The notes: generated from the sequence alone by a model not told the origin. Counted from the first letter of the stretch, positions 9,386 to 23,292 are shown. The stretch: 64,000 bases of DNA from Deinococcus sp. KSM4-11 (GCF_004801415.1 NZ_SSNX01000001.1:496001-560000); one strand, 5' to 3'. Translations and numbers: made by a program.

Positions 9386-9391
9386 AGCCCC

Positions 9392-9397
9392 ATGGTA
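9392..9397 (-). promoter_or_regulatory. -10 box (TACCAT), leaderless promoter
   Basis: TACCAT on the minus strand, six bases before the GTG at 9385. Confidence 0.45.
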
Positions 9398-9449
9398 GGG
9401 GCTAACTTTTCCAGGCGCGCTGCTCGTCTGCTCCGCGTGAAGATCACGT

Positions 9450-10547
9450 TCAGGTCGACTGGACGGCGCGGGCCGTCGCTCGAACGGCCTCGTGCGGGTC
9501 GTCGATCAACGCGTGGAGCGCCTCCGGCTCGGCCCACTGACCCAGGGCCCACGCGGCCGCCTCCCGCACCTCCCAGGCCGGATCGGTCGTCCCGGCCAGC
9601 AGCAGGGTCCAGCCCTCCGGCGCGCGGGTGTTGCCCAGCACGGTCAGGGCGTTGCGCGCCATGCCCTTGCGCCTCGGCCGGAGGAACGCCGTCCCAGCGA
9701 AGGCCCGCTCGAAGGCGCGTTCGCCCGTGTCGAAGAACCGGGAAAGATCGGGGAACGCCAGGTTCGGATCCGGCCGGAGCAATGCCGCCAGTGGCCCCGC
9801 ATGCTCACTCCACGGGCAGACCTCGCTGCACACGTCGCACCCGAACAGCCAGTCGCCCATACCCGAGCGCAGGTCATGCGGCAGCGGCCCCCGGTGCTCG
9901 ATGGTCAGGTAGGAGATACAGCGCCGCGCGTCGATGGCCCGGTCGTCCCCGATGGCGTTCGTGGGACACGCCGAGATGCAGCGGCTACAGCGGCCACAGC
10001 GATCCGGATGTGCGCTCACTGTTCCCTCGAAGGGCAGATCGGTCAGCAGCGCCGCCAGCGTCACGAAGGCGCCCAGGCGGGTGCTGACCAGCATGCCGGA
10101 CTTCCCGCGCCAGCCCAGGAAGCCCTGCGCGGCGTACAGGCGTTCCATGACCGGGCCGTGATCCACGTACCCGCGCGCGCGCACGCCCAGGGCGGCGGCC
10201 TCCGCTTCCAGGCGGTTCAGGATCGGCTGGAGCTGATCGTGGTAATCGGGTGTCCAGGCGTAACGGGCCACCCGGCCCACGCGAACGCCGCCCACTGGTT
10301 TCGGTGGCTCCGCGAAAGCGTGCGACACCCCCAGCACGAGCACGCTGCCCACGCCCTCCAGCCGGGACGCTGGATCGGCGCGGGCCGGCAACTGGCGTTC
10401 CAGGTACGCCATCCCCGCGTGCCGTCCGGCGGCCAGCCACCCGGCGTACTCGGTCACCGCGTCCACGGGTACCACGGCCGGAGCCCAGCCAACCGCGTCC
10501 GCGCCCGAGTGCTGCGCGAGGTCGGCGAGAAGTTCAGCGGCACCCAT
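9450..10547 (-). CDS. queG: Epoxyqueuosine reductase with C-terminal HEAT-like repeats
   Basis: 365 residues. It reduces epoxyqueuosine to queuosine in the wobble position of GUN-anticodon tRNAs, using a cobalamin cofactor and two 4Fe-4S clusters. The cluster cysteines are plain: CGRCSRCISACP, then RRCISYL, then GCDVCSEVCPW. The catalytic Asp region is YVDHGPVMERLYA, and GWRGKSGMLVS is also conserved. The C-terminal 70 residues read as HEAT-like helical pairs (DPAWEVREAAAWALGQW and DDPHEAVRATARAV), which fit tRNA anticodon binding as in longer QueG proteins. CATACT lies seven bases before the ATG. Confidence 0.93.
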   Translation of the reverse strand: MGAAELLADLAQHSGADAVGWAPAVVPVDAVTEYAGWLAAGRHAGMAYLERQLPARADPASRLEGVGSVLVLGVSHAFAEPPKPVGGVRVGRVARYAWTPDYHDQLQPILNRLEAEAAALGVRARGYVDHGPVMERLYAAQGFLGWRGKSGMLVSTRLGAFVTLAALLTDLPFEGTVSAHPDRCGRCSRCISACPTNAIGDDRAIDARRCISYLTIEHRGPLPHDLRSGMGDWLFGCDVCSEVCPWSEHAGPLAALLRPDPNLAFPDLSRFFDTGERAFERAFAGTAFLRPRRKGMARNALTVLGNTRAPEGWTLLLAGTTDPAWEVREAAAWALGQWAEPEALHALIDDPHEAVRATARAVQST

Positions 10548-10554
10548 GCCCGGA

Positions 10555-10560
10555 AGTATG
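10555..10560 (-). promoter_or_regulatory. -10 box (CATACT) before queG
   Basis: CATACT on the minus strand, seven bases before the ATG at 10547; a near match to TANNNT. Confidence 0.35.
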
Positions 10561-10605
10561 CCGTCCGGACCGTGATGCCGCTGTCACTCGCTGAACGGTG
10601 GTGCG

Positions 10606-11546
10606 TTACAGGCTGGCTTTGGCGAGCGTCCAGGCGTTCTCGAACACCTCGCCACGCTCCGGCCGGGCCATCACCCGGCCCAGCCCCTGGGCCAGGCTCA
10701 TGGTGGGAATGTTGACCTCAGTCTGGCGCTTGATGCCCTCCCACGCCGCCTCGCAGCGGGCCGTGTCGCCAGCACCGGCCATCAGGGTGAACCGTACGCC
10801 GTCGCCGGAGAGTTCCAGGCCGCACAGGTCGCCGTTCTCCCGGCCGCAGCGGGCTGACTTGAACGTCACGTTGTGCAGGTTCTTCCACTTCAGGGTGTCG
10901 GCCACGAAGCCAGCGAACAGCCGGGCGGGCAGGTCCTTGCGCCCGGAGTACCGCACGGTCAGGTGCGTGACGCGGGGCAGTTGCCGCGCAGCGTCCGGCG
11001 AGTCGAACACCTGCGCCAGCGCCTCACGCCACGGTGCGCTGCGGCTCCAGCCCAGGTCGGCCAGGGCGTAATGCCGCGCCGGGGGAATATCCAGCGTCAG
11101 CGAGTCGCAGATGATCTGGTCGGCCACGTCGGTCAGCTCGTGCATCAACACACCGCCGGGCTTGGTGTCCGCGCCCCACCACACGTGGTTCACGGTCGCC
11201 GGGCGCAGCAGGGGCAGGATTGCGCCCTGGAGCTGCTGCGGGTTCGCGTCGAGAATCAGGCGCTCCACGTACAGGCCGCCCGCCTGCGGCACGAGGCTCG
11301 CGTGCACCTTCAGGTCGTCGCTGCCGTCCATCACGCCGATGATCTGCCGGCCCGCGAAGCGCCCCTCCAGCCCCGCCAGGGCCTCCTCGACGCGCCTGAC
11401 GTGCGCGTGGACGGTCAGGGCCACGATGTTGCCCGTGTACGCGCGGGTTTCCACGTTCGTCTGCGCCCACAGTTCGTCCAGCGTGGCCTGCGCCTTGCGG
11501 ACGCTGGTGTCCACTGGCCCCAGGCGTTTGAGATCCGTCGCGTAGG

Positions 11547-11550
<4 letters not shown>
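10606..11550 (-). CDS. opcA: Glucose-6-phosphate dehydrogenase assembly protein OpcA
   Basis: 314 residues from a GTG start. OpcA is required for full activity or assembly of Zwf in cyanobacteria and actinobacteria. Family segments seen here are TLDELWAQT near the N-terminus, [20 protein letters not shown] and [16 protein letters not shown]. The GTG overlaps the zwf stop as GTGA, and a longer upstream start would run deep into zwf. It is the last gene of gnd-zwf-opcA, so enzyme and assembly factor are made from one transcript. Confidence 0.9.
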
Positions 11551-14392
<2,842 letters not shown>

Positions 14393-14410
14393 TCCGTACC
14401 TCCCGTGGTC

Positions 14411-14422
14411 GGAAGCGCTTCC
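14411..14422. promoter_or_regulatory. LacI-family-like operator palindrome in the gnd leader
   Basis: GGAAGCGCTTCC is a perfect 12-base palindrome with the central AAGCGCTT core typical of LacI/CcpA-family operators. It lies 18 bases before the gnd ATG. The likely -10 box (TATCAT on the minus strand) lies further upstream, so a bound repressor would block early elongation. No LacI-type gene is in the window. Confidence 0.5.
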
Positions 14423-14447
14423 ACGCTCCCTCCCACTTTCGATGGGC

Positions 14448-14453
14448 ATGATA
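14448..14453 (-). promoter_or_regulatory. Candidate -10 box (TATCAT) of the gnd-zwf-opcA operon
   Basis: TATCAT on the minus strand lies about 55 bases before the gnd ATG. This leaves a leader of about 45-50 bases with the palindrome and a ribosome site. No convincing -35 box is seen. Confidence 0.35.
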
Positions 14454-14567
14454 CGCGTGGCGGCCCAGGGCGCTAGGCCACCTGACCTGAAGAAACGGTA
14501 AGCGCGGGCGCGGGCCATGGGCGGAGACGCCGTGACCAGCGGGACGAATGCGGGGAGGAGCAGATGC

Positions 14568-14573
14568 TACCGT
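14568..14573 (+). promoter_or_regulatory. -10 box (TACCGT), leaderless promoter of mqnC
   Basis: TACCGT, six bases before the ATG at 14580. Confidence 0.45.
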
Positions 14574-14579
14574 GACGCC

Positions 14580-15761
14580 ATGAGCGTCCCCGCCCCCACC
14601 ACGCCTGCCGCCCTGCTCGACCGGGCAGCGAGCGGCGCGCGGCTCACCCACGGCGAGATCACGGCCCTGTACGACCTGCCTGTGCCCGAGGTCGCCTCGG
14701 TCGCCAACGCCCTGCGTGCCGTGCGCCGTGACCCCGCCGTCGTGACCTTCCTGATCGACCGCAACATCAACTACACCAATGTGTGCAACGTTGGCTGCAA
14801 CTTCTGCGCCTTCTACCGCACCAAGCGCCAGAAGGACTCGTACACCCTGGACTACGAGCAGATCTCCCAGAAGATCCGTGAACTGGAAGACGTGAACGGC
14901 ACCCGCATCCTGCTCCAGGGCGGCGTGAACCCGGAACTGGGCCTGGAGTACTACACCGGTCTGCTGCGCCATGTGAAGGCCCACCACCCGACCATCCGCA
15001 TTGACGCGTTCTCGCCCGAGGAAGTCTTGTTCATGGAGAAGACCTTCGGGCTGACCCTGGACGAACTGCTCGACACCCTGATCGAGGCGGGCCTGGACGG
15101 TCTGCCCGGCGCGGGCGGCGAGATCCTGGAAGACGATGTGCGGGCCAAGGCTGCCCCGGCGCGCATCCGCAGCGACGACTGGTTCCGCATTCTGGATGCC
15201 GCGCAGCGCAAGGGCCTGTACACCATCGCCACCATGGTCATCGGCTTCGGCGAGAGCTTCGCGCAGCGGGCCAGCCACCTCACCAAGATCCGCGCCCAGC
15301 AGGACAAGGCGCTGCGCGACTACGGCGGGAACGGATTTTCCGGGTTCGCCATGTGGACCCTCCAGACCGAACACACGCGCCTTGCCGGCAAGGCTCCCGG
15401 CGCGACCGCGCACGAGTACCTGCAACAGCTCGCCATCGCCCGGATCGCGCTGGACAATATCCCCAACATCCAGGCGTCTTGGCCCGCGCAGGGCTTCAAG
15501 GTCGCGCAGGCCGCGCTGTATTACGGCGCGAACGACCTGGGCTCGACCATGCTGGAAGAGAACGTCGTCTCTGCGGCCGGCGGGCATGGGCGGCACCAGG
15601 CCACCGTGCGCGAGCTGATCCGCATTGCCGTCGATGCGGGCTTCACGCCCGCCATCCGCAACAGCCTGTTCCAGATTATCGACTGGCCCGATGTCGGCGC
15701 GGCCCTCCACCAGCTCGACTCGAATCCGGAGCGTGAGCGTGCCGTCGGTGCTTCCGGTTAA
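14580..15761 (+). CDS. mqnC: Cyclic dehypoxanthinyl futalosine synthase (radical SAM)
   Basis: 393 residues. MqnC cyclises dehypoxanthinyl futalosine in the futalosine route to menaquinone. The radical SAM cluster is CNVGCNFCAFYR (Cx3Cx2C), preceded by INYTNVC. It also has LLQGGVNPELGLEYY, GLDGLPGAGGEILEDDVR and GFSGFAMWTLQTEHTRL, all typical of the MqnC/MqnE/CofH group. MqnC is favoured over MqnE by length and by the absence of MqnE's extra N-terminal domain. An in-frame start 63 bases upstream is less likely because the -10 box lies between the two. Confidence 0.92.
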   Translation: MSVPAPTTPAALLDRAASGARLTHGEITALYDLPVPEVASVANALRAVRRDPAVVTFLIDRNINYTNVCNVGCNFCAFYRTKRQKDSYTLDYEQISQKIRELEDVNGTRILLQGGVNPELGLEYYTGLLRHVKAHHPTIRIDAFSPEEVLFMEKTFGLTLDELLDTLIEAGLDGLPGAGGEILEDDVRAKAAPARIRSDDWFRILDAAQRKGLYTIATMVIGFGESFAQRASHLTKIRAQQDKALRDYGGNGFSGFAMWTLQTEHTRLAGKAPGATAHEYLQQLAIARIALDNIPNIQASWPAQGFKVAQAALYYGANDLGSTMLEENVVSAAGGHGRHQATVRELIRIAVDAGFTPAIRNSLFQIIDWPDVGAALHQLDSNPERERAVGASG

Positions 15762-16167
15762 CGGGCCGGACACCGGCGTCGCGCGCAAGACCATGCTGGC
15801 CCTGGCGTACATCCTGTGCGAGCGTCGGCCACACGGCCCTCCGTCCGGCGCGGCCGGGCCGGGTGAGTGGGAGGCCGAGGCGCGCTTCCTGCTGCCCACG
15901 CCCACGGCCTTCCTGGAGGCACTGGAGGCGGCCGGGCTGGCCGACCGGGGCCACCCCACCGATCTGGGCGTGCAGGTCAGCACCGACATCCTGTTCGAGG
16001 ACGGAGACATCGTCGGGCAGACCGTGGTGAGGCCCGAGGAGATCCACGAGTTACTGCCCCATGTCGATGACCCGACCCGCTTGCGCCTGCACGCCTGGGA
16101 CGCCTTCGCGAAGGCCCTGGAACTTGACGGGCAGGATGCCCGCCTGGTCATCTGGTTCATCCGTTGA
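15733..16167 (+). CDS. Hypothetical protein overlapping mqnC
   Basis: About 144 residues from the GTG chosen; GTG codons at 15739 and 15748 and an ATG at 15790 are alternatives. The first bases overlap the mqnC end by 29 bases, so translation is probably coupled. No family is recognised. The sequence is soluble and acidic, with segments MLALAYILCER, STDILFEDGDIVGQTV, EEIHELLPHVDDP and a C-terminal ARLVIWFIR. Coupling to mqnC hints at a menaquinone-linked role, but nothing in the sequence shows one. Confidence 0.65.
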   Translation: MSVPSVLPVNGPDTGVARKTMLALAYILCERRPHGPPSGAAGPGEWEAEARFLLPTPTAFLEALEAAGLADRGHPTDLGVQVSTDILFEDGDIVGQTVVRPEEIHELLPHVDDPTRLRLHAWDAFAKALELDGQDARLVIWFIR

Positions 16168-16217
16168 GTCGCGCGTCGACTGCTATCCAGCGTCACGGTG
16201 ACGCGCGGCCTGCCCCC

Positions 16218-16223
16218 TATGCT
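16218..16223 (+). promoter_or_regulatory. -10 box (TATGCT), leaderless promoter of cysK
   Basis: TATGCT, six bases before the ATG at 16230. Confidence 0.5.
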
Positions 16224-16229
16224 GGGCGC

Positions 16230-17186
<957 letters not shown>

Positions 17187-17473
17187 CCGTCAAGACTGCA
17201 GTCACTGGCATTCGCATCATCGACCGTCAGGCTGTGGCCGGGGGCCGCCTACTCTGACCTGGCTGCCCGACCGAGCCTGGGTGATGGGCTCGATCTTGAG
17301 AGTCGGGCACGAGGGAACGAACCCTCGGCATTGCCGCAGGATGCAGCCGCTGACCTGAACGGGGCACCGTGGAGCGTTGTCACCTAGAATCCGGAATTGT
17401 GGGACGCTGGCACGGGCGAACCGGGGGAAGTCGCTAGACTATTCGTCTAGACCACTCCCTGCGAGGTTCCCCG
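17187..17473. other. Intergenic region before sdaAA
   Basis: 287 bases with no credible gene. It holds the CTAGAC/GTCTAG inverted repeat near its end and otherwise no clear motif. A TAGAAT at about 17384 could be another -10 box. No tRNA-like fold was found. Confidence 0.5.
17434..17450. promoter_or_regulatory. Inverted repeat CTAGAC-N5-GTCTAG before sdaAA
   Basis: A perfect 6-base inverted repeat with a five-base spacer, ending 23 bases before the ATG. It contains TAGACT, a possible -10 box. A repressor binding here would cover the promoter. The size fits a dimeric operator rather than a terminator. Confidence 0.45.
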
Positions 17474-18358
17474 ATGACGCTGGACGACATCCTCAACGCT
17501 CCATCCCCTGCCTCCGCGTGGATTCTCGCCCAGGACTGCGCGGAAACCGGCCTCCAACCGGACGACATCCGTGCCGAGATGCTCCGCCGGATCGGGCAGA
17601 TGCGGGACAGCATCCAGCGCGGCCTGAGCAGCGACGCGCGGAGCATCACCGGAATGGTCGGCTGGAACGCGAAAGGCCTATGGGATGCCTCCGACGCCCT
17701 CCAGAGCCCCCTGCTCAAGCGGGTGCAGGCCTATGCCATGGCCGTCAACGAGGAGAACGCCCGTATGGGCAAGATTGTCGCTGCGCCCACGGCCGGGAGT
17801 GCCGGCACCATCCCCGGCGCCCTCATCGGCGTGGCCGACCATCTGGGTCTTCCCGACGAGCGACTGGTTGATCCCATGATTCTCGCCGCGGGGGTCGGCA
17901 AGGCCATCAGCAAACGCATGTTCATTTCCGGCGCGGCCGGGGGGTGCCAGGCCGAGATCGGGAGCAGCGCCGCTATGGCTGCCGCCGCCATCGTCGAACT
18001 CCTAGGCGGCACGCCCCGCGCGGCCGTCCACGCGGCCAGCATGGCCCTGATGAACACCATCGGGCTGGTCTGTGACCCGGTCGGCGGGTACGTAGAGGTG
18101 CCCTGTGTGAGCCGCAACGCCTTTTATGCCGTGCATGCGGTGAGCGCCGCGCAACTGGCCCTGGCCCAGTTGGAATCCTTCATTCCGCCCGATGAGGTGC
18201 TGGGCGCGATGGCCTCGGTGGGCCGCATGATGCCCGCCGCCCTGCGCGAAACCGCCGACGGCGGCCTGGCCCAGACGCCCACCGGCCTCGCCGTGACCGC
18301 CCGTATGGAAGGCAAGGGTGGGGAAACGGGCGGGATGATCGAACTGCCGATGGCTTAA
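17474..18358 (+). CDS. sdaAA: L-serine ammonia-lyase, iron-sulfur-dependent, alpha subunit
   Basis: 294 residues. With a beta subunit it deaminates L-serine to pyruvate using a 4Fe-4S cluster. The family signature is clear: [51 protein letters not shown]. Three cysteines (GGCQAE, LVCDPV, VPCVSR) can bind the cluster. The ATG is preceded by a weak GCGAGG ribosome site. The beta subunit gene (sdaAB) is usually adjacent in two-subunit organisms but is not next to it here. Confidence 0.92.
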   Translation: MTLDDILNAPSPASAWILAQDCAETGLQPDDIRAEMLRRIGQMRDSIQRGLSSDARSITGMVGWNAKGLWDASDALQSPLLKRVQAYAMAVNEENARMGKIVAAPTAGSAGTIPGALIGVADHLGLPDERLVDPMILAAGVGKAISKRMFISGAAGGCQAEIGSSAAMAAAAIVELLGGTPRAAVHAASMALMNTIGLVCDPVGGYVEVPCVSRNAFYAVHAVSAAQLALAQLESFIPPDEVLGAMASVGRMMPAALRETADGGLAQTPTGLAVTARMEGKGGETGGMIELPMA

Positions 18359-18411
18359 GGCGAGCCGAATGTCCACCTGCACGATTGGGCGACCCTGTTG
18401 CTGGGCTGAAT

Positions 18412-19125
18412 TCAGCTGATTGGTGAAGAAGGATGCCCCATCATCAGCGGGACGTCGATTCCCAGGGCCTCGCGAAGTTCCGCGTGCGAGTCGAGGAACC
18501 TCGTCACGCCGACCTCGGCCAGCGCGTCACGCCCGTCGTGCGAGAGGTGGCCACCGGCCAGCAGGCCCCAGACGGTCGCGCCGGACGCCACGCCTGCCCG
18601 AGCGCCGGGTGCACTGTCCTCCACGACCAGACAGCGGGTCACGGGCACGCCCAGTTGCGTGGCGGCGTACTCATAGAGCGCCGGGTCCGGTTTGCCTACG
18701 CCGCCCACGACGGAAGGATCGTAGGCATGTGGGCCGACCAGTGCCGTCAGTCCGGCTCCATCGAGTTTCAGGTGCAGGCGATTCTTCTCGCTGTTGCTCG
18801 CCACGGCGAAGGGGATTCCGGCCGCTTTCAGGGCGCGCAGCGTGTCGGCTGCACCGTCGATGACGGGCACATGCGAGAACGCGCCGTTGAAGCGCTCTCC
18901 CAGCATGGGCAGGAAATCCTCCGGCGCTTTCCAGCCGCGTTCCTCGTCGAGCTGGCGCAGCACGCCCTCGAAGCGTTGCCCGCTGGTCAGTCGGGTGATC
19001 TCGGCGGCACTCAGGTGCAGGTCGCGTTCCGCGAAGATCTCCGCCCACAGCGCCCCGATGATCGTCTCCGTATCGATCAGGACGCCGTCCAGGTCGAACA
19101 GGACGGCGGCGAAAGAGCTGCTCAC
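18412..19125 (-). CDS. HAD-family hydrolase, beta-phosphoglucomutase-like
   Basis: 237 residues from a GTG start. The HAD motifs are in order: [11 protein letters not shown] (nucleophile and acid Asp), AVASNSEKN (motif II Ser), and [11 protein letters not shown] with [12 protein letters not shown] (motifs III and IV). An alpha-helical cap lies between motifs I and II. The group includes sugar-phosphate phosphatases and phosphoglucomutases; the substrate cannot be read from the sequence. The GTG overlaps the HIT gene stop as GTGA, so the two form a coupled pair. A perfect palindrome GCTGAATTCAGC (18405-18416) covers its stop, of unknown role. Confidence 0.85.
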   Translation of the reverse strand: MSSSFAAVLFDLDGVLIDTETIIGALWAEIFAERDLHLSAAEITRLTSGQRFEGVLRQLDEERGWKAPEDFLPMLGERFNGAFSHVPVIDGAADTLRALKAAGIPFAVASNSEKNRLHLKLDGAGLTALVGPHAYDPSVVGGVGKPDPALYEYAATQLGVPVTRCLVVEDSAPGARAGVASGATVWGLLAGGHLSHDGRDALAEVGVTRFLDSHAELREALGIDVPLMMGHPSSPIS

Positions 19126-19460
19126 AGGTCGCTGTCCGGGCCGTGCTCCCACCCGGCCAGGATGTGCACATGGGTGTGGAAGACCATCTGCCCGCTGCCA
19201 GCACCGCAGTTGACCACCAGTCGGTAATCCGGCGCATGCTGCCGGGCGACCTTCACGGCCGTCAGCCACAGATCGCCCATCTCGGCCGCGTCGGTGATCT
19301 CGTCCACCCGGGTCGTGACTTTCTTGGGAATGACCAGCAGGTGGATGGGCGCCTTGGGGGCAATGTCCTGAATGGCGATGTACCGGTCGTCTTCATAGAC
19401 GATGGTGCTGGGAATCTCGCGCGCGATGATCCGTTCGAACAGCGTGGGCTGGGCGGTCAT
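19122..19460 (-). CDS. HIT-family (HINT-type) nucleotide-binding protein
   Basis: 112 residues. The histidine triad is plain in [13 protein letters not shown] (HxHxH). The N-terminal CIFCKI cysteines of many HINT proteins are replaced by [25 protein letters not shown] and [10 protein letters not shown] are also conserved. HINT proteins hydrolyse adenosine phosphoramidates and related nucleotides. The gene precedes and overlaps the HAD hydrolase, and TAGAGT lies six bases before its ATG. Confidence 0.92.
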   Translation of the reverse strand: MTAQPTLFERIIAREIPSTIVYEDDRYIAIQDIAPKAPIHLLVIPKKVTTRVDEITDAAEMGDLWLTAVKVARQHAPDYRLVVNCGAGSGQMVFHTHVHILAGWEHGPDSDL

Positions 19461-19466
19461 GCTTCC

Positions 19467-19472
19467 ACTCTA
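19467..19472 (-). promoter_or_regulatory. -10 box (TAGAGT), leaderless promoter of the HIT gene
   Basis: TAGAGT on the minus strand, six bases before the ATG at 19460. Confidence 0.45.
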
Positions 19473-19626
19473 CGCGGCATCTGCAAGGGCGCGCCGCCTG
19501 AAAGACATTGACCTGACGACACATACTCGACCTGGATGAACTGTTCTGCCTGGCTCCATCCGGCGCGCATCTGGCCGGACGATCTTCATTCCACCTTCAT
19601 CTTGGGGGGAGGCGTGATCCGATTCC

Positions 19627-19651
19627 CATGTGGCCTGCTTATACCCACATG
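19627..19651. repeat. Inverted repeat upstream of the ferritin-like gene
   Basis: CATGTGG and CCACATG flank an 11-base AT-rich spacer that includes TTATAC, a possible -10 box. The repeat ends 120 bases before the start codon. It could be an operator or an RNA hairpin in the leader. Confidence 0.35.
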
Positions 19652-19771
19652 TAAGCGAAGACCGGACGGTGCCCGCACCCGAAGGACAAGGCCAGCCCCC
19701 AGACCTGATCGAGGTTCACGCCATCCTGGCGTGCGCCGAGGCCGGTCACACCCCGTAAGCAGGAGACGATC

Positions 19772-20686
19772 ATGACGAACATTGACGACCAGAACACCAG
19801 CACCCCCGAAGGCATGAACCGCCGCGCCGCCATGGGCTTCCTCGGCAAGATCGGGATGGGCACCGCCGCCCTGGGCCTCGCCGGCACCGGCGCGCTGGCG
19901 GCACCCACGAAGAACATCGATGGCGACGTCCTGAACTTCGCCCTGAACCTCGAATACCTGGAGGCCGCCTTCTACTTGGCCGCCGTGGGCCGCCTGTCGG
20001 AACTCAAGGCCATCGGCGGCGACGCCGAGATCAAGCTGCCCGCCAGCCTGGACATGATGCGCGGCATGCAGTTCAAGGACAGCGGCGTGCAGGCCCTCGC
20101 CAACGACATCGCCGAGGATGAGCTGTCGCACGTGAAGTTCCTGCACGGCGCGCTCGGCAAGGGTGCCGCCATGCGCCCCGTGATCGACCTGGCCGGTGCC
20201 TTCGACGCGGCCGGGCAGGCGGCCTCGGGCGGCGCGATCAAGGGCTTCAACCCCTACGCGGCCGACCTGTTCTTCCTGCACGGCGCGTTCATCTTCGAGG
20301 ATGTGGGCGTCACCGCCTACAACGGCGCGGCCACGCTGATCACCAACCCCGCGTACCTCCAGGCGGCGGCGGGCATCCTGGCGGTCGAGGCGTACCACGG
20401 CGGCGCCATCCGCGCCATGCTGTACCAGCAGCGCCAGGTCACGGCGGCGGCGGGCCTGTACGTGGGTCAGGTCGTCCAGGCGATCAGCAACCTGCGCGGC
20501 AAGGTCGGCGGCGGCAAGGACATGGGTCTCACCGACGCGAAGGGCATGGCGGTTATCGCCCCGGCCGACTCGAACGGCGTGGCCTTCTCCCGCAGCACGC
20601 GCGAAGTGCTGAACATCGTGTACCTGGCCCCCGGCGCACACAAGGGCGGCTTTTACCCGAACGGCCTGAACGGCAGCATCAAGTAA
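19772..20686 (+). CDS. Tat-exported ferritin-like, desiccation-related protein
   Basis: 304 residues. An N-terminal twin-arginine signal is seen ([15 protein letters not shown], then an Ala/Leu/Gly core ending ALAAPTK). The rest matches the ferritin-like family (PF13668) that includes plant desiccation protein PCC13-62: a four-helix bundle with [47 protein letters not shown] and [16 protein letters not shown]. The Glu and His in these helices fit a di-iron site. It would act outside the cytoplasmic membrane, perhaps handling iron or oxidants during drying. The ATG has an AGGAG site; a strong terminator follows. Confidence 0.88.
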   Translation: MTNIDDQNTSTPEGMNRRAAMGFLGKIGMGTAALGLAGTGALAAPTKNIDGDVLNFALNLEYLEAAFYLAAVGRLSELKAIGGDAEIKLPASLDMMRGMQFKDSGVQALANDIAEDELSHVKFLHGALGKGAAMRPVIDLAGAFDAAGQAASGGAIKGFNPYAADLFFLHGAFIFEDVGVTAYNGAATLITNPAYLQAAAGILAVEAYHGGAIRAMLYQQRQVTAAAGLYVGQVVQAISNLRGKVGGGKDMGLTDAKGMAVIAPADSNGVAFSRSTREVLNIVYLAPGAHKGGFYPNGLNGSIK

Positions 20687-20699
20687 GCCCTGCTCCTGC

Positions 20700-20735
20700 G
20701 GGCGGCCCGGACATGGTTCCGGGCCGCCCTTTATT
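20700..20735 (+). terminator. Rho-independent terminator of the ferritin-like gene
   Basis: A perfect 12-base GC-rich stem (GGGCGGCCCGGA with its complement), a six-base loop, then TTTATT. Confidence 0.85.
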
Positions 20736-20745
20736 CGTTCCGCGT

Positions 20746-20751
20746 TAGCCT
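20746..20751 (+). promoter_or_regulatory. -10 box (TAGCCT), leaderless promoter
   Basis: TAGCCT, six bases before the GTG at 20758 and just after a terminator, so this gene needs its own promoter. Confidence 0.45.
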
Positions 20752-20757
20752 GGGCGG

Positions 20758-21855
20758 GTGACCCGCGACCTCACTCCAGCGGCCCTGCGCGCGGCGGCCC
20801 GCCGAACCCTGGAACGCCAGGCGACTCTCCAGGCGGCCCTGAACCACATGGGCTTCGTGCAGGCCGACCCGATCCGCGCGCCCGCCCGCGCGCAGGATCT
20901 CACCCTGATGCAGCGCGTGTCCGGCTACCGGGCCGGCGATCTGGAACGGCTCTACCCCACGCTGGATGTCGAGGAGGACATGATCCCCAATTACGGGTTC
21001 ATGCCCCGCCACGTGCAGGCCATGCTGCACCCGCGCGAGGTCGCGTCCACGCGCATCGAGCGGGAACATCCGGAACTGCTGGATGAGGTGAGGACGCTCC
21101 TGAACGAGCGTGGCGAACTTCACCCGAAGGACGTGATCGCGGCGCTCGGCGCCCGCACGGCCACCAACTACTGGGGCGGGCAGAGCAGCGCCACCACGCG
21201 TGCTCTCGATGCCCTGCATTACCGGGGCGAGGCCCGCGTGACCCGCCGCGCTGGAGGCGTGCGCGTGTACGGTGTCGCCCAGCATCTGCACGGCGTCCGC
21301 GCGGCTCCATTGCCCGACCCTGAGCGGCTGCGCGCTGTCGTCCACCTGCTGGCCGCGCTGTACGGCCCACTGCCGGAGGCCAGTCTGGGCCACCTGATCT
21401 CGCTGTCGGGTTTCGGCCTGCCGCACCTGCGCTCACCCCTGCGGGCCGCCTTCCGCCACGCGGTCAAGGAGGAACTTGGCGCGGCGAAAGTCAGCGGCGT
21501 GAAGTACGTCTGGCTCCCGGAACGCAATCCGCACGCGGCTCCCACACCACGCGGAGTCCGGATCGTCAGTCCCTTCGATCCCCTGGTGTGGGATCGCCGC
21601 CGGTTCGAGCACCTGCACGGCTGGGCGTACCGCTTCGAGGCGTACACGCCGCCCGCCAAGCGCACCATGGGCTACTACGCGCTCCCAGTGTTTCAGGCCG
21701 AGAAGGCGGTCGGCTGGGCGAACCTGAAAGTGGAAGGGGGAGATCTCCTCTCGGAGATCGGACTGGCCCCAGGCATTCGCGAGACCGGGGCCTTGCGTCG
21801 CGGCATCGACGTGGAACTGAACCGGTACCGGGCGTTTCTTGGCCTCCCCACCTGA
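20758..21855 (+). CDS. YcaQ/AlkX-like winged-helix DNA glycosylase (HTH_42 family)
   Basis: 365 residues, the full length for the YcaQ/AlkZ (HTH_42, DUF1006) family. Members unhook DNA interstrand crosslinks or excise bulky alkylated bases. The catalytic motif in YcaQ/AlkX enzymes is Q-x-D; here it is Q35-A-D37 in MGFVQADPIRAPARAQDLTL. Other family segments are MIPNYGFMPRHV, HPKDVIAALG, SPFDPLVWDRRRFEHLHGW and YRFEAYTPPAKRTMGYYALP. This is probably a DNA repair enzyme. Activity is inferred from the motif. It has its own -10 box. Confidence 0.85.
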   Translation: MTRDLTPAALRAAARRTLERQATLQAALNHMGFVQADPIRAPARAQDLTLMQRVSGYRAGDLERLYPTLDVEEDMIPNYGFMPRHVQAMLHPREVASTRIEREHPELLDEVRTLLNERGELHPKDVIAALGARTATNYWGGQSSATTRALDALHYRGEARVTRRAGGVRVYGVAQHLHGVRAAPLPDPERLRAVVHLLAALYGPLPEASLGHLISLSGFGLPHLRSPLRAAFRHAVKEELGAAKVSGVKYVWLPERNPHAAPTPRGVRIVSPFDPLVWDRRRFEHLHGWAYRFEAYTPPAKRTMGYYALPVFQAEKAVGWANLKVEGGDLLSEIGLAPGIRETGALRRGIDVELNRYRAFLGLPT

Positions 21856-21882
21856 GCATGATCCACACGACACTCAGACGCC

Positions 21883-21888
21883 TATGAT
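21883..21888 (+). promoter_or_regulatory. -10 box (TATGAT) before glmM
   Basis: TATGAT, nine bases before the ATG at 21898; a leader of only a few bases at most. Confidence 0.45.
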
Positions 21889-21897
21889 GGGCTGGAT

Positions 21898-23244
<1,347 letters not shown>

Positions 23245-23279
23245 ACGCCGCCCACAGCGGGGCCGCATTACGTTCACAG

Positions 23280-23285
23280 TAGAAT
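23280..23285 (+). promoter_or_regulatory. -10 box (TAGAAT), leaderless promoter of polA
   Basis: TAGAAT, seven bases before the ATG at 23293. An ATG at 23284 overlaps this box and is unlikely to be used. Confidence 0.5.
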
Positions 23286-23292
23286 GGCCGGT

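Larger units (their letters stand above)
19461..19771. other. Intergenic region between HIT and ferritin-like genes
   Basis: 311 bases between divergent genes. It contains the HIT promoter, the CATGTGG/CCACATG inverted repeat and a ribosome site (GCAGGAG) before the downstream gene. No credible small gene was found. Confidence 0.5.

Noticed and set aside
17187..17440. Possible tRNA near 17290-17340 (GAGGGAACGAACCCTC)
   Set aside because: The stem resembles a T-arm but no cloverleaf or anticodon arm could be formed around it.
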